64,000 bases of DNA. Source: Akebia trifoliata. Taxonomy: Eukaryota; Streptophyta; Magnoliopsida; Ranunculales; Lardizabalaceae. The stretch is taken from assembly GCA_017979445.1 (NCBI GenBank), contig CM030714.1:14255892-14319891 (forward strand). Direction: 5' to 3'. The notes below the pieces were generated by a model. That model was not told the DNA's origin and made no database searches. It was given only the letters and a program-made list of their open reading frames with translations. This document shows, in pieces, positions 9,962-19,926 of the stretch. Numbering within the stretch: position 1 is the first letter of the stretch; each line of letters opens with the position of its first letter. The position numbers and the translations under genes are program-made.

Positions 9962-12146
9962 TGTAGACACTTCAATTTGAACGGGCCACTACTTGAAAGG
10001 GCCCAAAAATATCGATTTTCCAAATAAATGGGCCAACGGGCCTTAAGGGCCAAAGTCATTGAAAAATGACATTTTGACCAAACCGAGGCCCCTAAGACCT
10101 CTCAATGGTCTAGGAGGCCCACCAAAATGACTCGGCCTATCCTACGCTTTCCCAATATTCAGCGCACCATTCCCAAAATCGAAAATAATGAATTCTCAAT
10201 AAAATTTACCGACGAGCCTTAAAAAAACCCGATTTGCCAACACGTGGCATCTTTGATCAAACCAATGATTTCAAAAATCACAAAAAAATAAATAAAATTA
10301 AAAAACGAGACTTGGGACGCCTACCACACTTATCCGTTCACCGCTCCATCTCCAAATTCGAAAAAAAACCTAAGCCCACCTAAGGCCCATAAACCCTCAA
10401 TTCTTCAAAATCTATCTTTCTCATCTTAACCCTAACCTAAACCTAATCCCACACCACCTAAAATCTAAAACCAACCTACACCCTCAAAATCCATTCCAAA
10501 ATAACCCTCAACCAATCATTAAAACCCAAAACCATTTCTAAAACCCAAGCCCAACACTACAAAGTCCACAAATTATTAATCATATCTAATTCATTATACA
10601 ACCCACAACCTTAACCCATAAACCACAACCCACATCAACTAATCACTCTTTTATCATCAAAAGATGACACATGTCATCACCCCATCTCACCTTCCTCACC
10701 AAACTATCTACCCTATTAATTTTCTTTAAACCTCATCTACCCACACATCAACTCATCACCTTTTCTCTCAAATCAAACACATCTACCTACACCCCTAACC
10801 TATACCTCCCCTAATCTACCCACATCAACCCATCACCTTTTCTCTATAAAAAAATTTAATCTACCCACACCCCTAACCTATACCTCCCCCTAATCTACTC
10901 TCATCATTCCCTACAAAACCCACATTTACAACTTAAACCTACACCCATCCTCTCAAGTCAAACACTCAACCTCTCCCATCAACCCATCTCAACCCTTCAT
11001 CTCCACCCATTTTGACACATGGTATCATCTCCCACACCTTCCCAAAATATCATCAACCACCTTCTTACACAACCCTTCTTTTAATTAAAATCCCATCTCC
11101 TCAACTCACTTCACCAATTAATTACTCTTTTACACAATCCCATCCTCTCAACCACTCTCATTTATTTTATTCCATCTAATACTCAACCCAAATGGGTTGA
11201 AAGATCCAACCCATTTCGGTTGTAAAATAACCCATTTGGGTTGTAAAATAACCCATTTACCCTTCTTACACAAATGCCCTTCAATCATCTCTAATTTACC
11301 CCAATTTTTCTCTTAAACCTCACACCATTCTACCACTTCTCTTCATTTTACCCCATTATATCCTTAAAATAACTCCTCAACATCTATAAATACCATCATC
11401 CACTTCCCAAAAATTTTCCGAACTTTTCACTACAAAAATTCTCCCCTCCCACTCTTACTAAAAAAATACTACCAATTCTCTCCCCCAAGTCTCACAAAAA
11501 AATTATCATACTTCACTCATCTCTCTCATCATCTCTTCTCTACTCCTTCAATCATACAAAAAGTTACATTTTCCTAAATCACTAAGAACTCAAGAAGATT
11601 CAAAGAAGAAGAAGGAAAAAAAGAAAAGAAAATATCGAAGCATCAAGGTGGGTTCAAAGTATACCACCCCCCTCTCTTATTCTCTACCCTCTCCTCCTCC
11701 CTCTTCTATTATCCCCCTCCTTCTCTTTAATTTTATTTTTGGGATGAATGGTCCTCAAGACATAGGTTTATAAGGATCATCCCCTTTAATGGGATGATCC
11801 TATAATCAAGCCGAAAGTAAATCCCTATTTAGGGTACAAATGCACACACGTGACACTTTATTTTTCGCATTTTCTTAAATCAAATGACCGAGTTGAGTTG
11901 AGGTTACCACTATTTAGTGGGGAGAAAATGGTGCCTAACACCTTCCCTTTTCTCCAACCGAGCCGCTTACCCCGAATCTCAAGGTTCGATTAGTTCTTAT
12001 CTACCGAGAATCACTAAACACCAAAAATGTCACTTTTTCAAAAAATGCACATCAGGTGACCATTCACACCCACTTACAATATGAATGGTGGCGACTCCTA
12101 ACCTTAGTAGATGTGATCATCGTAATGACGAAATCACGTGTCTGCA
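9962..12146 (+). mobile_element. Large solo LTR no. 1 (Gypsy/Tat-Ogre-like)
   Basis: Runs from TGTAGACACTTC to ACGTGTCTGCA with an exact 5-bp duplication AAAAT (9957-9961 and 12147-12151) inside the decayed Copia RNase H region. A TATA box (CTATAAATACC) lies near 11384. The GGTGGCGACTCCTAACC motif near the right end is typical of U5 in plant Tat-type Gypsy LTRs. Length is 2185 bases, with no gag-pol. Positions about 10300-11600 are almost devoid of G on this strand. Lineage assignment rests on the U5 motif only. Confidence 0.85.
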
Positions 12147-12522
12147 AAAATAATCATAGTATAGAACATTGAAAAATAGTTGGTAGAGTCCTTGGGTATC
12201 TTAAAAGAACTATTGGACTAGGACTATAGTATAGTGCATTTCGAGTAGTTCTAAAGGGATACACTGATGCTAGTTGGATAACTAGTGCTAGTGATAATAA
12301 GTCAATGTCTGGTTGGGTTTTTAGTTTTTGGTGGTGGATCTATTTCTTGGGCTTTTAAGAAACAAACGTGCATTTCACATTCTACAATAGAATATGAATT
12401 TATTGTTTTAGTGGCAACAAGCAAAGGGGTAGAATGGCTGAGAAATATTCTATTAGAAATAGAGTTGTGGTCACAACCGATGTCAATCATTCCTTTGTTC
12501 TACGACGGTGAACTACTATGTC

Positions 12523-14610
12523 TGTAGACATGAGAATATTCATCCTTGAACCTCAATGCTAGGTTGTTTGGAGTCGCCACCATTTTTTTTTTGGAAATGG
12601 GTGTGAATGGGCACCCGAATCGATTCTTTTGAAAATAATATTTTCATGGTATTGTAGTGACTCTCAATCATGAAAAATGTATGATCTATCTAAGATCTAG
12701 GTAAGGGGATTCGGTTAGCGAATGGGGAAGGTGTTAAGCATCCCATTCTCTCCACCTAAGGTGGTTTACCTTTAAATTTGGCCATTTAAAAAAAAAGATT
12801 AGCATAACAATTAAAATGCATGGGATGCATGAAATGGGTGGGTGCACATGGTGTGTATGTACCTCTTTGAAAGAAGATTTGATGTTGGTGTTGACATAAA
12901 AAATATCTTATGGGAGAAGATATTTTATATAGTCAATACACATTTGCATAAGTTGGGATATTGGTTTAGGATTTTAGAGAAGTTCCATGAATGGAGTTCT
13001 CTTAGATCTATAACCTTTATGCATGCATGCTTAGCTAGAAATTTAGTGTTTTAACCCCATCAAGAGAGTTACACATTTCTTCATTATAGCCAAACATGTG
13101 TGATGTGTATGCATAGTATACATTATGATGCATGATATGAAAATGGGTTAAAAGGCTTCAACCTCCATCATTTTGACCAAACCGCCTAAAGCATTCCATG
13201 CCCAAGGTTGAGGTTCAATCTACTTGAAATGAATGAGGGTTTTCCATCACATCCTAAAGGTTTCTAAAAAAAAGAGGGATAGAAGAAGAAGATGCAAGTT
13301 AAAAAAATAAATAAACCACTATTATCCCACCTTGTCCCCTTTGGAAGTCTTGAATGAACTTGAGCTTGAGAAATGAACTTGAGAATTGAAGGATATAGTT
13401 GAGGGTTGAGAGAGTTGAAGGTTAAGAGATGAGTGATGAGTAGAAATTTTGGTAGAATTTTAGGTTGAAAGATGGGGGTTTGAGAGCATGAATTGTTCAT
13501 AGAAAATGAGGATATTTATGGAATTTTTGAAGAATTTTTGGGGATAAAGTGGTCCAACCCTAAAAATAATGAAAATAGACATGAGATTTATGTTATTTCT
13601 TTTTGGATTTTTTATTTGTATGGGGGTAAAGATGACATTTGTGAATAAACCCTAAAAGTATTCTTTGGTCTTTGGTTTTTTGGTAAATAGAGGTGAGAGA
13701 ACAAAAATACTTTTGGGATGGTGAATAAGGGAGTGACATGTGTAAAGGTGGAGTGGTAGGTGAAAAATAGACCTTGGTTCATTTGTAAATAACTCATAAA
13801 GCAAGGGTGGAAGTGTATTTTTGAAATGGACCAATGGGAGAACAAAAGTAGTTTTAGGAGGGTGAATAAGGGAGTGACATGTGTAAAGGTGGAGTGGTAG
13901 GTGAAAAATAACCCTAGGTTCATTTGTAAATAACTCATAAAGCAATGGTGGAAGTATAGTTTTGAAATGGACTAATGGGAGAACTCCATGTATGTACTTG
14001 AAGATTCCCACCTTTTGAGGGTATGATTGGAAGTTCTCTCAACTTTATGAATTATTACCAAAGACCCAAGAATCTTTTTGGTTTAACTAACCTTTTTGGG
14101 AAGGGCATTCTTGAATTTTTACAAGGAAGAGTTGACTCTCCAATTAGATGATACATTGGGTATTAAGGGTTTATGGGAGATCAACATGTGTCATCTTTTG
14201 AGGGGGTGTGAAAGAATGGGCTTGGAATGGACTTGGTATTGGACTTAGGTAATGGACTTGGGTTATGGACTATGGACTTTAAAGGTGGGCTAAAAGAATG
14301 GTCTTGAATTTGAGTTAGAAGGTAGGCTTTGTCTTGGGCTTAGATTGGATTAGGAAATAGACCTTGGTTGTGGTATAGGTGATGGGGCGGTGAATGGTTA
14401 CGGATCCGGATTGGATCATAGAGGTGGAGTGGGTTTAGATCGGGTTAGGGACAAGGTTGAGTATGCAAAATTATGTGGTATGATGCATGTATGCATGAAA
14501 ATGATGACACGTGACAATGCGAGTCCGTCGAAAATCTTGAGTTCTAAATCGAAATCAATTCGAGAGAATTTGAATTTTCCTACGGGTTCGTGCAAATTGA
14601 ACTGTCTACA
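12523..14610 (-). mobile_element. Large solo LTR no. 2 (same type, opposite orientation)
   Basis: Runs from TGTAGACATGAG to AACTGTCTACA. The flanking 5-mers are ATGTC (12518-12522) and ATGTT (14611-14615), a duplication with one mutation. The GGAGTCGCCACC motif is now near the left end (about 12571), so the LTR points left. 2088 bases, G-rich and C-poor on the plus strand, the mirror of solo LTR no. 1. It contains a 141-bp tandem duplication. Confidence 0.82.
13699..13980. repeat. 141-bp tandem duplication inside solo LTR no. 2
   Basis: Two adjacent 141-base units (13699-13839 and 13840-13980) share GTGAATAAGGGAGTGACATG, GGTGGAGTGGTAGGTG and TCATTTGTAAATAACTC with few differences. 141 is a multiple of three, so long repetitive open frames appear on the minus strand. 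Those frames have no known domain and I do not call them genes. Confidence 0.85.
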
Positions 14611-14907
14611 ATGTTTAGAACATATAGTAAGATTTATAATGGTAAATCTAGACATATTAGCTTAAGATATGAATATGTTAGATAGTTAATTCTTGATAAA
14701 GTTATAACTATAGTATATGTTAGGTCAAGAAACAACTTTGCGGATCCATTTACTAAGGGACTATCGAAAGACTTGATAAAAAATACATCTAATGGAATGG
14801 TTTTGAAATCCTTTCTATAAAGTCACCTGCAATAGAAACCCAACCTTATAATGACTACAACTTTTCTAAGGTTTAATGAGTAATAACAAGTTGTAGTTAA
14901 GTGATCA

Positions 14908-16443
14908 TGTAGACACCCTATTTTCGCACTCACCTGATTAATCAACTCGTCAACCCGATTATGACGGTTCCCAATGATGGATGAATATTCCATTATTTTT
15001 TGTTTGTTACTAGATATGTTTTAGAAATTCAGATGAGGTATATCAAGCAAATAAAACTTTAAAAATCACACTACACTAGGAATATATGACTTCAAAACAT
15101 AGAAATCATCATTTTTCAGACAAAAAGAAGTTTTATTGGAAAAATCTTTAAAAAATGACCAAATGACCAAAATACCCCTAACATCAAAACATCCTTAGAG
15201 CCTACGTTACGATTAGGAAAATTCTTTCGAACATATAAAACAACAAATTAAAACCAAATACCCGTTTCGTTAATTTTCACCAAATTTAACAAAATTACGA
15301 AAATACCCTTCATAAGGTCCACGATCATTTCACACAAAAAATTTATAAATAACACAAACCGATACTCCCATTGAATTTCTTACGAAAAATTGATTCCAAA
15401 ACATAAAAAAACATCGAAAAACGACATCGAAACGCAAAAGTCCTTGTTGGGGGCAAAACGATAATTTTCCAATCCTAAAAATTCAAAAATTTGAAATTAA
15501 TAATTAAAACATTAATTAACGTAAAGTGAAACCTTAATAGATTGAATTAAAAATTTTAAACAATTAAAACCAATTAATTAAGCCCATGAGCCAAATTTTA
15601 AGTGGTAGCCCACTTGTTCAAATAGAGCTCACCTGACATTTATTAAAAGATCCCTCCATCTGAGGGTCCAAAGAATTAAAGATATAATTAATGGGGTCAT
15701 CTAAAAAAGCTTAAAAATATTCTTTCATTGTATGTAAGAATTAAAATCCTAAAACCCTAATTCAAAATCCTAATTTAAGAAATCCTAATTAAACTCTAAT
15801 TCACCTTATCTAGAAGAGACATAGTCAAATTTAAAAACTCCCAAAAAACTCTATAAATAGGAGCCTTTACAATCCAATCTCGCGGGTCTAAAAAAATCTA
15901 GGAAAACAGGTCAAAAACACCCCCTAGCCTTCCCAAAACCCTAAATTCGAAGTCTGAATTCCCTACCTAATATCCAAACCCCAGTTTTTACTCAAAAAAC
16001 ACCCAGAAACCTTTCAAAAAATATCTAAAAAATCAACAAAATACTCAGATCTAAGAGAAGGATACCTCGTCTTGGAGATCAGAAGTAGATCTAGTGATAG
16101 AAAAAAAATAGGAAAACTCACACGAGGACGCTCTCCACCAACTCTGAGGGAACCGATTGTGGCAATCACCCAAGGTAACAAAGGTAATATTTTATTTTGA
16201 TTTTTAGGTCATTTTTAGCAATGTAATAATTTTTGGGACAAGTAGAGACCGACGTTTGCCGGGTGGGATCGGTGTCTAACACCTTCCGATCTCATAATGT
16301 GATCCCCGGACCCTTTCTTTTTCGTAGATTAGTATCTTTTTTCAGTTTTGAGTCATGTTTCGGTTCCTAAACCGCAAAATTAGGCAACGACTCCTAAACA
16401 CCCAAAAGAAGCAGATCTGCAACCCGCGGATCGAGGGCGCTTT
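14908..16443 (+). mobile_element. Large solo LTR no. 3 (Gypsy/Tat-Ogre-like)
   Basis: Begins TGTAGACACCCTATTTTCGC immediately after Copia 3' sequence. It has a TATA box (CTATAAATAGG) near 15851 and ends with a U5-like block GGCAACGACTCCTAAACACC and CCGCGGATCGAGGGCG near 16390-16435. Copia-like sequence (ACCAATTGAGCATTAAG) resumes after it. The right boundary and the target duplication could not be fixed. Confidence 0.65.
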
Positions 16444-17450
16444 CATACCAATTGAGCATTAAGATTTTATTTATTATTTTATTGATAGATCCATTCCAGG
16501 ATATTTAGTGTTGACTATCATGCCTATTTGACGATGAGTTTCATAATCTTAATGAAGTTCAAGAATGTTGTCAAGTGTCTATAATAACAGGGACATTAAA
16601 AGGAATTTCACTTATGTAAACATAAGAAGTGGTTTGACTTCTAGCAAAAGTTTGAGATTTACTTTTGTAAATATTTATGAAACTAAGGATGAAGTACATG
16701 ATTTTTTTTGGTGAGCTTTTTACGAGAGTTTATAAAATCATGTGTGTGGTTTTTCCGTACTTAATATAGAGGAGTCTTAGTTTAAGCTTAGGCCACCAAT
16801 GACTTCATTAGGTATTTGAAATACTTATATTAATTGAAGGTTTAAGTCGAAAGACACTTTCTTATATGCATGAAGATATCGGTATTTAACTAAGACTTAA
16901 CTAACATTATATTCTAAATGGGGAAATGTTGTATGTAAAATATATTGTTAAGTGGGAAAGTAGAAACGTGAGTGAGATGCACTAGATCAAATCCCATGGA
17001 AGTTATTTTCAAAGGATTATTTTAAACTCTTGAATTAAGCACCATTTTAAGAAAAGCGTGTCTTTTGTTTCAAAATGTGTCTTTCTTTAAAAGGTGCATT
17101 CTTTTAAAATGTGTCTTCTTTTAAGCATCATTTAAACAAAAAGACATGTGTGCTAATAAGAAAACGTGTCTTCTTCTAAGAGTTGTGACTCTTGATTGTC
17201 TTTAAAATTAGGAGTCTATATTGCAAAAATTTACTACTTATTTTGATCTTTTTTTTAGTCTTATATTTTTGTGTAAAGTTCTAAAGAAATTCTATAGAAT
17301 TTAGTGATTTTATTGTATCCTGGAGGTGAATTGCTTGGAAAAAAATAAGAAAAAAATAGAAAGAAGAGTCGTGCTCGATACAAAGTGCTCGAGATTCTTA
17401 GATATAATTTTATAGGTTTAAAATTATCCAAACAACCCATTACAATTGGT

Positions 17451-18430
17451 ACATGTGATTTCTAATACTTGTTTGCAAGTTAATATTCAAATACTTGACC
17501 CAATTAAGGTTGTATTTCATCAGATGGCTTGGTCTTGGATCATTTAATTGATCAGTTAATAGGTGATTATGTGCAATTGCATTATTTGTAATACTTACAT
17601 ACCATTTATGCTATCAAATTCCCTTTCCTTTTGGCCAGCTCTCTCATTCATCAGAAACTAACGGAACATGAAAGACAGAAGGGACCGTTAAGATCCGACG
17701 GTTTTGGTTTGTTTTCAAGTAACGGCTGAGATGGGAGAGGTTCGAATGGAATCTTACTCTACGAAATGTGTATTTTGTCAAAATTACTGAATCAGTCCCG
17801 TTTCCTTTCTTATTTACCAAAACAGTCTTAGACTCAATTTTAGAATTATAATTTTACAAAAAAAAAACGTAGGAAATACATATACATTTGATGAATTTCT
17901 ATGGGCATTTTTGTAAATATCTAAAAAAAATTACAGGACTGATTCAAACTAAGACATGCCTTTCACTTCATTACTTCAATCTTCTATGATGGGCTAATGT
18001 TACTCTTAATTTTTGTAAAAATTCTTTTATTTTTTTTCCAAATACCCGTCTATTTCCAAGAAAAAAAAAATCTATTTTAAGTCTGAGTCGTCATAATCTG
18101 ATGCTCGTTTTTTTTCAGACACGTACACTCCCATTATAGAACCATTAGATCTTTGCTTCAGGATGAGAAAGATTTATGGTTCTGTATTAGCCATGTCAAG
18201 GAGCATAAGGGGGCGTCAGAAAAAAAGAGCGAATATCATTAGTCTTTTAAGTCTGAAGGTTAAAGACCATAGAAACTTGAGTTTTAGAAAAAGAAAAGTT
18301 TTTACCATAAACATTGAAAGAAAAATAATGAAGAATTTTCATGATGGTAACTCGGTCATTTCATATTAGACTTCTACAAATTACATCAATATTACTCGTA
18401 CTCATTGAAAAGCAGTATGGACTATCGATC
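17451..18430. other. Intergenic, no gene recognised
   Basis: Mixed AT-rich sequence. A short open frame (18163-18369, 68 residues) is basic and low in complexity, with no recognisable domain. I see no splice-consistent exon and no structured RNA. The boundary with the decayed Copia 3' LTR is unclear. Confidence 0.4.
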
Positions 18431-18439
18431 CACATAAGT

Positions 18440-18685
18440 AGGATTTTGTTTTTGAGATCTCCATCACGGCTTTTCAAAGCTCTTGCAAAGATTTTTGGTT
18501 GCAAATTTCTCACTTATTTTTATAGAGAGAACGTCGTAGAGAGAGGAGATTGATTTGTTTTTGTATTTTAATTATATGTAAAAAAATGAAGATTTCTAGG
18601 GATTTTTTTCGGAGTAATTGCAATTGTGACTGTTATGTTCAGCATTGTCTCTCCTAGTGTTCAAGCTTCGCTTTGATCTGATATG
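18440..18685 (+). pseudogene. Truncated arabinogalactan-peptide pseudogene (exon 1 plus 5' UTR)
   Basis: The block GATTTTTGGTTGCAAATTTC near 18490 and the TATAGAGAGA that follows match the 5' UTR of the AG-peptide gene at 32582. Downstream, in a frame shifted relative to the ATG at 18587, the translation GVIAIVTVMFSIVSPSVQAS matches the signal peptide of that gene (GVIAVILSIVFAAAVEAQ). It then stops (TTTGA) before the proline-rich glycomodule. The second exon is absent. The copy has a frameshift after the start codon and lacks the hydroxyproline module, so it cannot make an AG-peptide. Confidence 0.75.
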
Positions 18686-18690
18686 TCCCT

Positions 18691-18747
18691 ATTCCATGCC
18701 TGTACATAATCAAGAATTATTCCATGCCTGTACATAATCAAGAATTA
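18691..18747. repeat. Short tandem duplication (about 29 bp, two copies)
   Basis: ATTCCATGCCTGTACATAAT with its following CAAGAATTA occurs twice back to back with no visible mismatch. It lies just after the AG-peptide pseudogene. A recent local duplication is the simplest reading. Confidence 0.9.
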
Positions 18748-19191
18748 CCAGAAGTACTTTCTCTTTCGAGAAAATATGAAGCTTGACCACCAAATCTTCA
18801 TTTTTCATCTTTTTCAATGATTTGGCTCCAAACATCACTTTTATCACATTAAGATATAACTTTTATTAAATAGAATGTTATTACCTATTCCTCCCATTCC
18901 AAAAATAGAAATTGCACTTGTTTCCACAACATAAAAAACAACAAGATCTACCATTATAGATAGTGTATTTCTCTCACAAGGAGCGATTGATCTCTTTTTT
19001 TTTTTTTCACCCAAGCAGAGACTTGAATTTTCATTAAAATAGTCTTAATCATGTTATACAAGTAATCCCTCGCGTATATGCAATGAGGGCTCATGGGATT
19101 GACATGACCTAGTGTTCATGTTTTCTTTCATGTGAATTTGGGTGGTCCTAATAAAAGTTGGTGTGGCAAATAGAATCTCTCATAGTGATGG

Positions 19192-19660
19192 TTTGATGGA
19201 TAGTGGTTTCTTTTTATCTCTTATGGTGTTATGTTTGGTTTTTTCTCATTATCCTACAAGCTTTGATGTATCCATGATGCTATATAACGTCAAAGGATCT
19301 GATTCCAAGTTATTATAGTTTCCATTTCAGTTAAGTGAAAAGTGGGGTTAAGCAATTCTATCGTAACCTAAAATATTGTCAAATTCTTTCCCTGAGGTGG
19401 TAATACTCAAGGTTTAAAATCTCGTCTCGAGGTAATATTTTGATCTAAGAGAAAAATTGAGACAGTCTCGCCTGAAACTTTCCAAGATAAATAAAAAATC
19501 CAATGTCTCATGACACACTCTTGATCATTTCTTAGCTTGCCAATTGGGTGTCTATTAGTTATCATTAACGGCGTATTTTTCTTTATTTGCTAATTTATAG
19601 TCATTGCTCACTTTAATCTTCTAGTGGGCTTGTTTCATTAGTAATTTTTTTCAGATTTAT
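19192..19660 (+). repeat. Segment homologous to gamma-tubulin intron 2851-4410
   Basis: Aligns in order and orientation with 3352-4253. Shared blocks include TGATGG.TAGTGGTTTCTTT, CAAATTCTTTCCCTGA, ATACTCAAGGTTTAAAATCT, TTTCTTAGCTTGC and TATAGTCATTGCTCACTTT. It lacks the solo LTR found in the intron, so it shows the unoccupied site. Either a piece of the gamma-tubulin intron was copied here, or both carry an unnamed dispersed repeat. No gamma-tubulin exon accompanies it. Confidence 0.8.
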
Positions 19661-19787
19661 TTCTTTTTTGTTTGAAATTTATATCATCTCTTATCTTTTT
19701 CTTTCCAAAGAAATTGTAGGTGAGGGGTATTATCCAAAAACATGAGTTAAATAATCCTGTTTTGAGTATTAAAAAAAGAATAATAAT

Positions 19788-19926
19788 AAATGCATGTGGT
19801 TTTGGGTATATGCAGCTGACATGGCAAGGGCGCGGAACCACAGATGTTTTTCCCATGTATCCCAAAGAAAAAGATCTATGGTTTTGTGCCCTTGCCACAT
19901 CAGCTGCCTACCAAACATGTGCCTAA
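19788..19926. mobile_element. Foldback MITE (about 140 bp), copy 1
   Basis: The left arm contains GCAGCTGACATGGCAAGGGC and the right arm contains GCCCTTGCCACATCAGCTGC. The inverted match extends outward to about 19788 and 19926. A second copy lies at 35211-35348. No ORF of its own. Confidence 0.75.

Larger units (their letters stand above)
9828..17450 (+). pseudogene. Decayed Ty1/Copia element (RT tail, RNase H, 3' end), split by three solo LTRs
   Basis: Three separated pieces read on as one Copia pol C-terminus. At 9828-9961 a frame contains GSLMNAMHCTRPNIS, the end of the RT region. At 12152-12522 it continues with GYTDASW and then the RNase H stretch STIEYEFIVLVATSK. At 14611-14907 it ends with NGKSRHI, NNFADPFTKGLSK and a stop. 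Sequence like a polypurine tract (AAATGGGGAAA, 16916-16926) precedes a probable 3' LTR beginning TGTTGTATG at 16927; the LTR end near 17450 is uncertain. The 5' part is gone, and there are several internal stops. RNase H would normally remove the RNA strand during reverse transcription. Confidence 0.8.

Noticed and set aside
10425..10450. Telomere-like CCCTAACCTAAACCTAA stretch
   Set aside because: It is short and irregular and lies in a generally A/C-rich, G-poor LTR, so such words arise by composition.
13612..14011. Two overlapping minus-strand frames of 108 and 119 residues with internal repetition
   Set aside because: They arise from the 141-bp tandem duplication (a multiple of three) inside an LTR. 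No domain, start context or homology is visible.
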